A stretch of 64,000 nt of DNA from Allopusillimonas ginsengisoli. Lineage in GTDB: Bacteria; Pseudomonadota; Gammaproteobacteria; Burkholderiales; Burkholderiaceae_B. The stretch's first letter is position 1; the number at the start of each line of letters is the position of its first letter. Of this stretch, positions 16,425 through 25,060 are shown one piece after another. The notes under the pieces were generated by a model that saw nothing but the letters and a program-made list of their open reading frames with translations, was not told the DNA's origin and searched no databases. The DNA is taken from contig RAPG01000001.1 of assembly GCA_005239165.1 (NCBI GenBank), forward strand, positions 651,102 through 715,101, given 5' to 3'. A program made the translations under genes and the position numbers.

Positions 16425-19199
16425 ATGGAAGTAGGACACGTAGTATTTGGCCTGGCGGGCCTGCTCGCCCTGGTGTCTTTCATGCCACCGCTGGCGGCGC
16501 GCCTGCAAATACCCTATTCGGTTCTCCTGGCCATCGTGGGCTTTGCGCTTGGGCTGATTATTCATGTTCATGGTTGGGCACCCATGGTCATGTCCGACTT
16601 TCTCGATTCTCTGCAAAATTTCGAAGTCTCGTCGGAAACCTTTCTGTTCGTCTTCCTGCCTGTGCTGCTGTTCGAGACCGCGTTGTCCATGAATGTGCGG
16701 CGCCTGCTGGACGACATCGGTCCCATACTGATGATGGCCATCGTGGCCGTCGTCGTCTGCACCCTGGCTGTCGGCTTCACGCTCAGCTATATTTCTGACT
16801 ACGGTCTGGTTGTCTGCCTAATGTTGGGTGCCATTGTCGCCACCACCGACCCGGCAGCCGTCGTCGGCATTTTCCGCGACGTTGGTGCGCCAAAGCGGCT
16901 CACCACCCTGGTTGAGGGCGAATCGCTGTTTAACGATGCCGCTTCCATTGCGCTGTATTCCGTTCTGCTTTCCGCCATGTTCGGTGGACAAGCGCTTTCC
17001 ACGGGCACGGTGTTCAACAACTTCCTGTTCTCGTTCATAGGGGGCGGACTGGCCGGCTTTCTCATGGGCAGACTGGCGGCCGGGCTGTTCATCTGGCTGC
17101 GCGGATGGCCAACTGCCGAGATCACGCTAACTGTTGCACTGGCATACCTTACCTTTTATGTGTCTGAACACTACCTGGGCGTCTCGGGGGTGGTCGCAAC
17201 CGTTATCGCCGGCCTGGTGGTCGGCTCCACGGGGCGCACCCGTATGTCGCCAGCCACGTTCGAGCAATTGGCCGGCGCATGGTCACAGTTTGGCTTCTGG
17301 GCAAGCTCTCTGATTTTTGTGTTCGCCGCCATGCTGATTCCGCGCATGATGGTCGACATTACCTGGATGCAGGTGGCCTTGATCGTTGTGGTGTTCATCG
17401 TCACGCTCATAGCGCGTGCTGTCATGGTCTTTGGCATGTTGCCCTTGCTCGGCCTCACCCGTTTCGGCACCCGTGTCAGCCGGTCATACCGCATTGTCAT
17501 GTGGTGGGGCGGGTTGCGCGGCGCTGTTTCACTGGCGCTGGCGCTGGCGGTCACCGAACAGCACAACGTACCGTACGAGGCTCGTCAGTTTGTGGCTGTC
17601 GCCACCACTGGCTTCGTGCTGATGACGCTGCTCATCAACGGTATCAGTCTGCGCACTCTGATCCGCCGGCTCCACCTGGACCAGCTGCCGCTGTTTGAAC
17701 GGCTCTTGCGCAATCAGGCAGTTGTCATCGCACTCGATGATGTGCGCGCACACACCCAGACCATTGCCAACAACGAGCAGATTGCCAGTGACGCCTGCGA
17801 CAAGATCAACGCTGTCTTTGACGCGACGCAGGCTGGCATCGATGGCGGCAGCGCTGCACAGCTTACGCTGGATCAGAAGGTATCAATAGGCCTGGCCATC
17901 GTCGCCGCCCGCGAAGAAGAGCTGTTCTTCGACACCCTCAAGGCTCAGGTCGTAGACTGGCGGGCGGCGGAGTCTTTGCTCGCACGCGCCGAACGCCTGA
18001 GCGACGCCATTCGCGCAGGCGGCCTCCTGGGTTTTCGCAGTGCTATCACGGCCGATCTGCGCTATTCGGCGGCCTTCCGTATGGCACTTCGGGTGCATAT
18101 TTTGTTTGGCTATCAAGGCTGGCTTGCCAGCGAGCTGGCCAAACGCTTCATCAACCTCATGAACAAACGGACGGTCGCGCGTTCGTTGATTCAGTTTGCC
18201 GAAAAAGAGATACAGCCACTTCTGGGCGCCGAAGCCACCACGATTATTGTTGACGCCCATCATTACCGACTGGCCCAGACAGAAAAATCGCTGCAGGCCA
18301 TGAATCTTCAGTATCCCGAATTTGCGCGCTGGTTGCAGGAAGCTTACCTGGGGCGCATGGCGCGTGCGCTGGAGCGACTACGCTATCGCGACATGCTTTC
18401 ACAATCTTTGATCACTGGCGAAATGTATGCCGACCTCATCAAACAAACCAATTTGAAATGGCTGCACGTGCAGCAGCACCCGGGGCTGGATATGGCTCTG
18501 AGCACGGCAGAACTGGTCAAGCGTGTGCCCATGTTCGAAGGGCTGGACCATGCCTCAATGAAGGCGGTCTGCCGTCTGCTCAAACCCCGGCTGGCACTGC
18601 CAGACCAGGAAATCCGGATGCATCATCGCAGAGGCCACGTCATGTACATTGTTGCCTCTGGCGCCGTCATTATTCACCTGCCAGACAGTACAACCATCGA
18701 ACTGGGCACAGGCGAATTCTTTGGCGAAATGAGCCTGATGACGGGGCGCGACTTTACCTACAAGGCCACCTCGCTCGGCTACAGCCGCCTGCTCATGCTG
18801 CAGGAGCGCGACATCGACAAACTGATGGCTCGCGAACCTGTATTACGCGACGCCATCAATACGGTGGTCAATCAGCGTTTGCGCGCCTTACAGGTATGGG
18901 AAGAGTTTGAATCGGGCAAACGCTCGCACGAACCTTTGCCTGATCTGGCAAACACAAGCACCGGACCCGCCACTGAGCATGGCAACGATACCAATGCATC
19001 AGAGCCAGCAGCTGAAGGTAAACCCGCCGTCGACGGCGTGACCAAGACTGAGAATGGGGCTAAGGTAGAGGGGAATCAGAAAGAAAGCACTGTTACTGCA
19101 GCGCTGTCGTCAGAAGACAAACATTTAGCTTCTGACGGCCCGCAGCCCGGTGAGCAACACGATGATGCCGGGGAAGACGCGCTACCCCGGCCCATATAA
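16425..19199 (+). CDS. CPA1-type Na+/H+ antiporter with cyclic-nucleotide-binding domain
   Basis: A 924-residue protein. Residues 1-410 hold about twelve transmembrane helices of the sodium/hydrogen exchanger family, with the conserved VATTDPAAVVGIFRDVGAPKRLTTLVEGESLFNDA segment that forms the ion-binding site and a later GGLRGAVSLALALAV. A long cytoplasmic region follows; about 698-808 match a cyclic-nucleotide-monophosphate domain (VMYIVASGAVIIHLPDSTTIELGTGEFFGEMSLMTG), suggesting gating by a nucleotide. The last 95 residues are a low-complexity acidic and Ser/Thr-rich tail. It would exchange cations for protons across the inner membrane for pH or salt balance. Stands alone; convergent with the SCO gene. 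Confidence 0.88.
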   Translation: MEVGHVVFGLAGLLALVSFMPPLAARLQIPYSVLLAIVGFALGLIIHVHGWAPMVMSDFLDSLQNFEVSSETFLFVFLPVLLFETALSMNVRRLLDDIGPILMMAIVAVVVCTLAVGFTLSYISDYGLVVCLMLGAIVATTDPAAVVGIFRDVGAPKRLTTLVEGESLFNDAASIALYSVLLSAMFGGQALSTGTVFNNFLFSFIGGGLAGFLMGRLAAGLFIWLRGWPTAEITLTVALAYLTFYVSEHYLGVSGVVATVIAGLVVGSTGRTRMSPATFEQLAGAWSQFGFWASSLIFVFAAMLIPRMMVDITWMQVALIVVVFIVTLIARAVMVFGMLPLLGLTRFGTRVSRSYRIVMWWGGLRGAVSLALALAVTEQHNVPYEARQFVAVATTGFVLMTLLINGISLRTLIRRLHLDQLPLFERLLRNQAVVIALDDVRAHTQTIANNEQIASDACDKINAVFDATQAGIDGGSAAQLTLDQKVSIGLAIVAAREEELFFDTLKAQVVDWRAAESLLARAERLSDAIRAGGLLGFRSAITADLRYSAAFRMALRVHILFGYQGWLASELAKRFINLMNKRTVARSLIQFAEKEIQPLLGAEATTIIVDAHHYRLAQTEKSLQAMNLQYPEFARWLQEAYLGRMARALERLRYRDMLSQSLITGEMYADLIKQTNLKWLHVQQHPGLDMALSTAELVKRVPMFEGLDHASMKAVCRLLKPRLALPDQEIRMHHRRGHVMYIVASGAVIIHLPDSTTIELGTGEFFGEMSLMTGRDFTYKATSLGYSRLLMLQERDIDKLMAREPVLRDAINTVVNQRLRALQVWEEFESGKRSHEPLPDLANTSTGPATEHGNDTNASEPAAEGKPAVDGVTKTENGAKVEGNQKESTVTAALSSEDKHLASDGPQPGEQHDDAGEDALPRPI

Positions 19200-19225
19200 G
19201 AGGCCAAACATAAAGGCCAAACAGC

Positions 19226-19828
19226 CTACAGCAACTGCCTTATGTCGCTGGCGATGTCGTCGGCAGTGGCGTTACCAGAGACCAGAACACGCGCCTCGCC
19301 TTCTTTATCAAGAATATAGAACGAAGCGGCGTGATCCATGGTGTACTGCTCAGGGGTGGGGCCGGCTGACTTGGCGTAATAGGCCTTGAACGACTTTGCC
19401 GTAGTAGCGAGCTGTTGGTGCGTGCCGCTAAGACCAATAAAACTGGGGTTAAAGGCACTTGTGTAGGCCGCCAGAATTTCAGGCGTATCACGGTCAGGGT
19501 CAACACTGATCATGATAACTTGCACCTTGTCGGCATCATCACCCAGCAGTTCCATGGTTGCAGCCAGCTCGGCCATCGAGGTGGGGCATACGTCAGGGCA
19601 TTGGGTATAGCCAAAGAAAACAACTTTGACTTTGCCCTTGTAATCAGCCAGGGTGCGCTTCTGACCTGAAGCGTCTTGCATGACCATTTCTTTGCCAAGA
19701 TGGGTGCCGGAAATATCAGAACCCTTGAATTCGACCGGCTTGTCACCGCAGGCGGCAAGTGTTGCAGATAGCGCCAAAGCAGCCGAGAAAGCCATGATAC
19801 GGCGGCGCTTTAATGAGAAGGCAAACAT
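19226..19828 (-). CDS. SCO1/SenC family copper chaperone lipoprotein
   Basis: A 200-residue thioredoxin-fold protein with a signal peptide and lipobox (LAACG), so it faces the periplasm. The metal-binding CPDVC motif and the later histidine in MDHAASFYILD are both present, the full Cu ligand set of the SCO family, which delivers copper to the CuA site of cytochrome c oxidase. It is the last gene of a minus-strand haem A and oxidase assembly cluster (ctaA, ctaB, SCO), consistent with that job. Confidence 0.9.
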   Translation of the reverse strand: MFAFSLKRRRIMAFSAALALSATLAACGDKPVEFKGSDISGTHLGKEMVMQDASGQKRTLADYKGKVKVVFFGYTQCPDVCPTSMAELAATMELLGDDADKVQVIMISVDPDRDTPEILAAYTSAFNPSFIGLSGTHQQLATTAKSFKAYYAKSAGPTPEQYTMDHAASFYILDKEGEARVLVSGNATADDIASDIRQLL

Positions 19829-19848
19829 AAAACTACCAAAAAAACAGC

Positions 19849-20739
19849 CTAAATGAGGCGGATCCAGTGATCGACGAGTAGCGCCCCGAACAGCAGCGCC
19901 AGGTACAAGATTGAAAACCGGAACAACTTGCGGGACAGCTCGTCAGAATACTCTTTATACAGCATCCATGAATACCTGACGAACATGCCACTGAGCACAA
20001 TGGCCGATGCCAGGTAAAAAAGACCACTCATGCGAATGACGAAAGGCAGAAGCGTCGCCGCGAACAATACCACGCTGTAAAGCAGAATATGCAGGCGCGT
20101 AAACCGCTTGCCATGTGTAACCGGCAGCATGGGCAAGCCCGCTTTTTCGTAGTCGTGATTGCGGTACAGCGCCAGCGCCCAGAAGTGCGGCGGCGTCCAG
20201 ATAAAGATAATGAGTACAAGCAGCCACGCCTCAGCAGGCACGGAGTTGGCCACCGTGGCCCAGCCCAGTGCAGGGGGCATAGCGCCCGACAGCCCGCCAA
20301 TGACAATGTTTTGCGGGGTAAGTGGCTTGAGCACGGCCGTATAGATAACGGCATAACCGACAAACGTGGCAAGCGTAAGCCACATGGTCAACGGGTTGAC
20401 CAGATGATAAAGCACCAGCATGCCCAACCCGCCCAGCAGGCCTGACATCATTAGAACGTGCAAGGTGCTTATGGTGCCCTGAGCCGTACCACGCCGCTTG
20501 GTGCGCAACATGCGCGCATCGACCTCGTGCTCAATAAGGCAATTAATGGCGAATGCCGCAGCCGCCAGCAGCCAGATGCCCGCCGTGCCGGCCACCACCA
20601 GGCCCAGATCGGGCACGCCCGGGCTGGCCAGAAACATGCCAATAACAGCACAGAACACCGCCAGCTGCGTGACCCGAGGTTTGGTCAGGACAAGATACTG
20701 GCGGAGCAAAGACGGGGAGTGAGCGATAGCGGTCGTCAT
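19849..20739 (-). CDS. ctaB: protohaem IX farnesyltransferase (haem O synthase)
   Basis: A 296-residue UbiA-family membrane prenyltransferase. Motifs: [18 protein letters not shown], the prenyl-diphosphate/Mg region, and [18 protein letters not shown], the second acidic loop; about eight to nine hydrophobic helices. It adds a farnesyl group to haem B to make haem O, the first step toward haem A for cytochrome aa3. Its start overlaps the ctaA stop by 4 bases, so the two haem-modifying enzymes are translationally coupled. Confidence 0.95.
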   Translation of the reverse strand: MTTAIAHSPSLLRQYLVLTKPRVTQLAVFCAVIGMFLASPGVPDLGLVVAGTAGIWLLAAAAFAINCLIEHEVDARMLRTKRRGTAQGTISTLHVLMMSGLLGGLGMLVLYHLVNPLTMWLTLATFVGYAVIYTAVLKPLTPQNIVIGGLSGAMPPALGWATVANSVPAEAWLLVLIIFIWTPPHFWALALYRNHDYEKAGLPMLPVTHGKRFTRLHILLYSVVLFAATLLPFVIRMSGLFYLASAIVLSGMFVRYSWMLYKEYSDELSRKLFRFSILYLALLFGALLVDHWIRLI

Positions 20740-21746
20740 GTTGGTATTCTATCCTTGGCGCGCGCAAGACGCACCAGTAACGTGACGCAGACAAGGGTAA
20801 GCCCTGCCGCGCCGCCATTGTGCAGCACTGCAATCAGCAGCGGCCACTGGAAAAAGATCGTCGTCAGGCCGGTCAGCAACTGCGCCGCCAGCAAGGCCAG
20901 CAACAAATGCGCAGGCCCGCGCAGGCCCGGCTCAGTGCGCATCTTCCAGCCGAGCAGTCCCAGGTAAACAAACACCAGCAAGGCAAAATTACGATGCACC
21001 CAGTGTATGGCGGTAAGTGCCTGTTGTGAAATCATCTCTCCCGAAGGCAGCACCCCCAGGCCACGCACCAGCGAGTAGCCGCTGCGAAAATCCATGTCAG
21101 GCACCCACTGCCCGTGGCAGGTCGGGAAATCCATGCAGGCCAGCGCGGCATAATTGGTGCTTACCCAACCGCCCAGGGCAATCTGCACAAACAAAAGTAC
21201 CAGACCACATACCATCCAGGGTCGCCAGCGCGCAGCGAGCGCTGATATGGGTGCATGCGTTTTCTCCCGAGCGGCCAGCCATGTCATCAAGGCCAGCAAC
21301 AACATGCCACCAAGCAAATGCGAGGTCACAACCAGTGGCATAAGCTGATGGGTGACCGTCCAAGCGCCAAATGCACCCTGCACACACACGGCAACCAGTG
21401 TTACCACTGCCAGTCTGGGAGAATGCCCCAGTTCACGCCGATAGCGCCAGGCAAAGTAGACAATGGCGATAATGAGCATGCCCAGAATGGAACCCACATA
21501 GCGGTGAACCATTTCTATCCAGGCTTTGGAAAAACTAACCGCCCCATATGGCATGGAGCTAAGCGCCTGCTCTATATGCGCACTGGCTCCCACGGGCGTG
21601 ATCTTGCCGTAGCAACCTGGCCAGTCAGGGCAGCCCAGGCCCGAATCGGTCAGGCGCACGAAAGCGCCGAACATGATCAAGTCCAGTGTCAGAAACCAGG
21701 TAAAAAAGACCAGCTTCCGATAGCGAGCTACGATGCGTCCAGTCAT
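20736..21746 (-). CDS. ctaA: haem A synthase
   Basis: A 336-residue COX15/CtaA protein with eight predicted transmembrane helices. It shows [21 protein letters not shown] near the N terminus, [13 protein letters not shown] and the second half [13 protein letters not shown] and [14 protein letters not shown], giving the paired His ligands for haem. It oxidises haem O to haem A in the inner membrane. Positioned between the SCO-like membrane protein gene and ctaB in one operon. Confidence 0.95.
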   Translation of the reverse strand: MTGRIVARYRKLVFFTWFLTLDLIMFGAFVRLTDSGLGCPDWPGCYGKITPVGASAHIEQALSSMPYGAVSFSKAWIEMVHRYVGSILGMLIIAIVYFAWRYRRELGHSPRLAVVTLVAVCVQGAFGAWTVTHQLMPLVVTSHLLGGMLLLALMTWLAAREKTHAPISALAARWRPWMVCGLVLLFVQIALGGWVSTNYAALACMDFPTCHGQWVPDMDFRSGYSLVRGLGVLPSGEMISQQALTAIHWVHRNFALLVFVYLGLLGWKMRTEPGLRGPAHLLLALLAAQLLTGLTTIFFQWPLLIAVLHNGGAAGLTLVCVTLLVRLARAKDRIPT

Positions 21747-21752
21747 GCCAGG

Positions 21753-22418
21753 CTAACCTATACGCGAATTTTTCAGGAGCTTGCGGATATCGTCCCTGAC
21801 CTCGATAGGGTCGGCATCTGCGGGAAACTGCATCATCAGATTGCCCAGCGGGTCGATAATCCACATGGGTTGCCTGAGCGCCGCCTCCCGTTCCTGTGGC
21901 GTGGCACTCGGTGCCAGAAAAGCGGCCAGCTCAGCGGGATCGGCCCTCAGCATATTGGTGCCTCGGTAAAATTCCAATACTTCGTCAGACACTGGCGCTT
22001 TATCCACAACAAACCATACACGCGCAAGCCTTTCTACTTCTTTGCCCTGACTGGCGTGCGAGTTGCGCAGAATGAAAAGCTTTCTGATGCAGGATTCGGG
22101 GCAGGCGGCGTCATCGGCACTGACGAGCAGCCATTGGCCCCGCAGGCTCTCAAGATCAAACGGCTTTCCGTCCAGCGTATGCAATGGCAAGGCTTTGCTG
22201 TCGGGCATGGGCCGCTGCGGCTGTATAAGTGTTCCATAATTAGTATGCCCCTCGGGGCGCAGACCCAGCGCAGGCACATAATAAGCGAGCACTGCAAACA
22301 CAACGGGCGCCAGACACATGGCGACAATCAGGTATAGAGGCCAGTTTGAGCGTGGACGCTGGCGTTCAGCGCCAGAGGCGGAAGGTGTGCTTGGCACAGT
22401 TGTATCCTTGTGATTCAT
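21753..22418 (-). CDS. membrane-anchored SCO/thioredoxin-like oxidase assembly protein
   Basis: A 221-residue protein with one N-terminal transmembrane helix (WPLYLIVAMCLAPVVFAVLAYYV) and a periplasmic thioredoxin-like domain: GKPFDLESLRGQWLLVSADDAACPESCIRKLFILR. The CPESC is at the place of the SCO copper motif, and MWIIDPLGNLMMQFPAD resembles the SCO end but lacks the usual histidine. Proteins like this sit between surf1 and ctaA in Burkholderiales; their precise role is not established. A redox or copper step in oxidase assembly is the likely job. Overlaps the SURF1 gene by 4 bases. Confidence 0.75.
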   Translation of the reverse strand: MNHKDTTVPSTPSASGAERQRPRSNWPLYLIVAMCLAPVVFAVLAYYVPALGLRPEGHTNYGTLIQPQRPMPDSKALPLHTLDGKPFDLESLRGQWLLVSADDAACPESCIRKLFILRNSHASQGKEVERLARVWFVVDKAPVSDEVLEFYRGTNMLRADPAELAAFLAPSATPQEREAALRQPMWIIDPLGNLMMQFPADADPIEVRDDIRKLLKNSRIG

Positions 22419-23416
22419 GAGTTTTTCTTACGGCGTAACGCACGCGCGGCGACTACCAGCCATGCAATGACTGCAATCGTGGCAAAGCCAAACCATTGCA
22501 GTGCATAGCCCCGGTTCTTGTCAGAATCGAGCGATGGCGTGGGCCAATCGTAGACCAGGCTTGAGTTCGCTGCCTGGTTGGCTGCTGGGCCAGTTGCCTG
22601 AGCGCCCACTGCATCTGCGGTGGTGTCGGCGTGTTGCGCATGAGTGTCATGGAGTTGAGAAGCCGGGTCATCTTGCGAGGGCCTGGCCGCGTTTGCTTGT
22701 ACTGTAGCGCCACTGGCACGGTCTGCTGCGGTCTGCGCCAGCACGATAGGTATAAATGTTAAACCAGTTGCTGCCGCGTAGTCTTTGATTTCAAGATTTT
22801 GCACTGCCGGCAAACTGCCATCTTCAAGCGGCAACGCGGACGGCAGATGCGTTGCGTGTTTTCCTGCGCCCCATTCGCCCAAATCAAACAATCGCGGCAC
22901 ATGTTGCAGTAGCTCGCCCTGAACCAAGCGTGCACCCTCAGGCAAGGTAAGCGTCTTAAGTGCGCCCCGCACTGTACCCGACGACGATGCCCCTGGAGGC
23001 AGGCCTGATGCATCCTGGCCCTGCTGCGAGCCACCTGCAACAGCCAGCGCCTCTCTGGGCAACCAACCTCTTAACACCAACACAGCAGTGTTGGCAGGTT
23101 GCTGCAATAACAAAGGCGTAGCAACCCAGTAACCCGGTTGTCCTTGATAATTACGGTTCTCCAGCAGTACTGTAAGGTCTGGACGCCAGGCGCCCTCTGC
23201 CGTGGCAGCACGCCAGGGCGCAAGCGCCTGAGCTGGAGTGTCTGCAGTCAGTTGCAGCGGTGCGCGGCTTCGTCCGTGATCAATGGACGCACGAATGGCG
23301 TCGCGCTCGGCAGCCCTGCTCAGCTGCCATTTGCCCAGCGAAGTACACACGACGGCCAGCACAGCCAGCAAAATTAATGCAGCAAGTGTGCGGTAAGAAA
23401 AAGAAGGACGTGCCAT
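22415..23416 (-). CDS. SURF1 family cytochrome oxidase assembly protein with a long insertion
   Basis: About 333 residues. N-terminal transmembrane helix (TLAALILLAVLAVVCTSLGKWQLSRAAERDAI), then the SURF1 core (GYWVATPLLL..., LVLRGWLPREAL), and a C-terminal helix (GYALQWFGFATIAVIAWLVVA). SURF1 proteins help insert haem A into oxidase subunit I. Typical members are around 240-260 residues; this one carries a low-complexity Ala/Gln/Thr/Asp-rich insertion of roughly 70 residues just before the last helix, in the periplasmic part. The start at ATG 23416 is chosen because it places the helix at the N terminus; a longer frame to 23449 would overlap the divergent gene. Confidence 0.83.
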   Translation of the reverse strand: MARPSFSYRTLAALILLAVLAVVCTSLGKWQLSRAAERDAIRASIDHGRSRAPLQLTADTPAQALAPWRAATAEGAWRPDLTVLLENRNYQGQPGYWVATPLLLQQPANTAVLVLRGWLPREALAVAGGSQQGQDASGLPPGASSSGTVRGALKTLTLPEGARLVQGELLQHVPRLFDLGEWGAGKHATHLPSALPLEDGSLPAVQNLEIKDYAAATGLTFIPIVLAQTAADRASGATVQANAARPSQDDPASQLHDTHAQHADTTADAVGAQATGPAANQAANSSLVYDWPTPSLDSDKNRGYALQWFGFATIAVIAWLVVAARALRRKKNS

Positions 23417-23449
23417 GTCTGCGATAATTCGGTTTTTCCCGGAGGCCAA

Positions 23450-23656
23450 ATGCGTATCTTAGTAATCTTAGCGTTCTTGGGTATTATCGGGAGCCTGTTC
23501 TCTGCCCTGTATTACCTCATGACCGACAAGGGCGGCACCAACCGCACCGTCAATGCACTGACTGTACGCATAGGCCTGTCTATTGCACTGTTTTTGTTCG
23601 TACTGTTTGCCCACCATATGGGGTGGATCCAAAGCACCGGCTTCGTCGCGCGCTAG
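23450..23656 (+). CDS. twin-transmembrane protein (DUF2909)
   Basis: A 68-residue protein of two hydrophobic helices separated by the basic loop TDKGGTNRTVNALTVRIG, the pattern of DUF2909 proteins found next to cytochrome oxidase genes in Burkholderiales. Function unknown. CCCGGAGG sits 5-12 bases before the ATG. It is divergent from the SURF1 gene and convergent with ctaE. Confidence 0.8.
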   Translation: MRILVILAFLGIIGSLFSALYYLMTDKGGTNRTVNALTVRIGLSIALFLFVLFAHHMGWIQSTGFVAR

Positions 23657-23740
23657 CCCTGCGCCAAAAAACCCGTAGCCATACGGCTCGCGCCCATACT
23701 GTGCTGCAGGCGCCGTGCCACATCGCCGCCCGGCGGGCCA

Positions 23741-23768
23741 AAAAAAGGCTGGCAACGCCAGCCTTTTC
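23741..23768. terminator. bidirectional terminator between DUF2909 gene and ctaE
   Basis: GGCTGGC (23747-23753) pairs with GCCAGCC (23757-23763) around the loop AAC, with a run of A before and T after, so it can stop transcription from both sides. Placed between two convergent genes. Confidence 0.85.
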
Positions 23769-23794
23769 TGGTTGTGAACGCTACCCTGCCCCGA

Positions 23795-24670
23795 TTAGAA
23801 CCAGTATACGAACAAGTACAAGCCCAGCCAGACCACGTCAACAAAGTGCCAGTACCATGCCGCACCTTCAAACCCAAAGTGGTGCTCGGCGGTAAAGTGC
23901 CCCCTGATCAGGCGAAACAGTATCACCGTCAGAAAGGTTGCACCCAGAATAACGTGAAAGCCATGAAAACCGGTCAGCATGTAGAACAGCGAACCATATA
24001 TACCCGAGTCAAAACGCAGATTTAGCGCTTCGTACGCATGGTGATACTCATAGGCCTGACAGGCCACAAAGCTAAAACCAAGAATAACCGTAAGCGCCAG
24101 CCAGAAAATGGCTTTGCCGCGATTGTTTGCGCGCAGCGCATGATGCGAGATGGTCAGCGTAAGCCCTGAGGTAAGCAGCAGCGCGGTGTTGATTGTGGGC
24201 AGCCAGAAGGGGCCTACTGTTTTGAACTCAGGCACCACACCAGCGGGACCCAGGTTGGGCCAGGCACCAGAAAAACTGGGCCACAACAGCGTCTGATGGT
24301 CAAAGTTGCTGAGCATGGGCGTTGTAATTTCACGCGCATACCAAAGTGAACCAAAAAACGCCGCAAAGAACATGACCTCAGAAAATATAAACCAGGCCAT
24401 GCTCCAGCGATAAGAATGATCAACCCGCTGGCTGTTTATGCCATTTTCGGATTCACGAATGGCGTCGCCAAACCAGCCGTACAGCACAACAAACAAACTT
24501 AGAATGCCTACGATGAACAGCCAGAAGCCTGCTTCGTAGCTATTGATCCAGAGTGCGGCGCCCAACAGGGTCAGCAGCAATGAAAAGCTTGCGCGAACCG
24601 GATGGACTGAATCAGTAGGCACGTAATAGTACGGTGCCTCTTTAACCTGAGCCGAGTGACTTGCACCCAT
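23795..24670 (-). CDS. ctaE: cytochrome c oxidase subunit III
   Basis: About 291 residues with seven transmembrane helices, matching subunit III of aa3-type oxidases: YYYVPTDSVHPVRASFSLLLTLLG, FIFSEVMFFAAFFGSLWYA and the terminal FHGFHVILGATFLTVIL with FEGAAWYWHFVDVVWLGLYLFVYW. It stabilises the oxidase and its proton uptake. ATG at 24670 follows GCAGGAGAAG; a longer frame upstream is not needed. Last gene of the ctaC-ctaD-small-DUF2970-ctaE operon. Confidence 0.96.
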   Translation of the reverse strand: MGASHSAQVKEAPYYYVPTDSVHPVRASFSLLLTLLGAALWINSYEAGFWLFIVGILSLFVVLYGWFGDAIRESENGINSQRVDHSYRWSMAWFIFSEVMFFAAFFGSLWYAREITTPMLSNFDHQTLLWPSFSGAWPNLGPAGVVPEFKTVGPFWLPTINTALLLTSGLTLTISHHALRANNRGKAIFWLALTVILGFSFVACQAYEYHHAYEALNLRFDSGIYGSLFYMLTGFHGFHVILGATFLTVILFRLIRGHFTAEHHFGFEGAAWYWHFVDVVWLGLYLFVYWF

Positions 24671-24709
24671 GGTCTTCTCCTGCAAATTTATTAGAATAGA
24701 AAAATGCTA

Positions 24710-24934
24710 TCAGGCCAGACTGCCAGTTAACCAACGGGCGATCATGACCAGACCCACCACAAAAACTATGGCCGAAAGAATGCCGGCGATGATCAGGTGC
24801 ACGGGGTTAATCCGGGCAATGTCTTCGTCGTATCCCCTGTTCTTTCTGACACCAAAAAACCCCCACGCCACAGCTTTCACTGTCTGGAAAAAATTTAGCC
24901 TGCGTTCGGCGAGTTTTTTGATATCTTTGGACAT
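24710..24934 (-). CDS. DUF2970 small membrane protein
   Basis: A 74-residue protein with one clear transmembrane helix (LIIAGILSAIVFVVGLVMIARW) after the conserved FFQTVKAVAWGFFGVRKNRGYDEDIA segment of DUF2970. Members occur in oxidase operons of betaproteobacteria; function unknown. It lies 6 bases after the small assembly protein gene. Confidence 0.85.
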   Translation of the reverse strand: MSKDIKKLAERRLNFFQTVKAVAWGFFGVRKNRGYDEDIARINPVHLIIAGILSAIVFVVGLVMIARWLTGSLA

Positions 24935-24940
24935 TCGGCC

Positions 24941-25051
24941 TTAACCCCCAAGGTTCCCGCCACGCCAGAAGGTCCAGCCAATCACCGCGACCACAAAGAT
25001 CACCAGTGCGATTGCGGTATTGCGGTTTTTGCGGCGTTGAGCGGGTGTCAT
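24941..25051 (-). CDS. cytochrome oxidase small assembly protein
   Basis: A 36-codon ORF: basic N terminus (MTPAQRRKNRNTAIA), one transmembrane helix (LVIFVVAVIGWTFW) and a glycine-rich end. Such very short single-helix proteins occur directly after ctaD in Burkholderiales and are annotated as oxidase assembly proteins. It starts 9 bases after the ctaD stop. In related genomes a Cox11/ctaG copper chaperone gene usually stands between this gene and DUF2970; here the space is 6 bases. Confidence 0.75.
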   Translation of the reverse strand: MTPAQRRKNRNTAIALVIFVVAVIGWTFWRGGNLGG

Positions 25052-25060
25052 TACGTAACC

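Noticed and set aside
21255..22337. 360-codon plus-strand open frame opposite ctaA and its SCO-like neighbour
   Set aside because: It mirrors two well-supported membrane-protein genes; its translation is His/Gln-rich without domains and is typical of an antisense shadow in GC-rich DNA.
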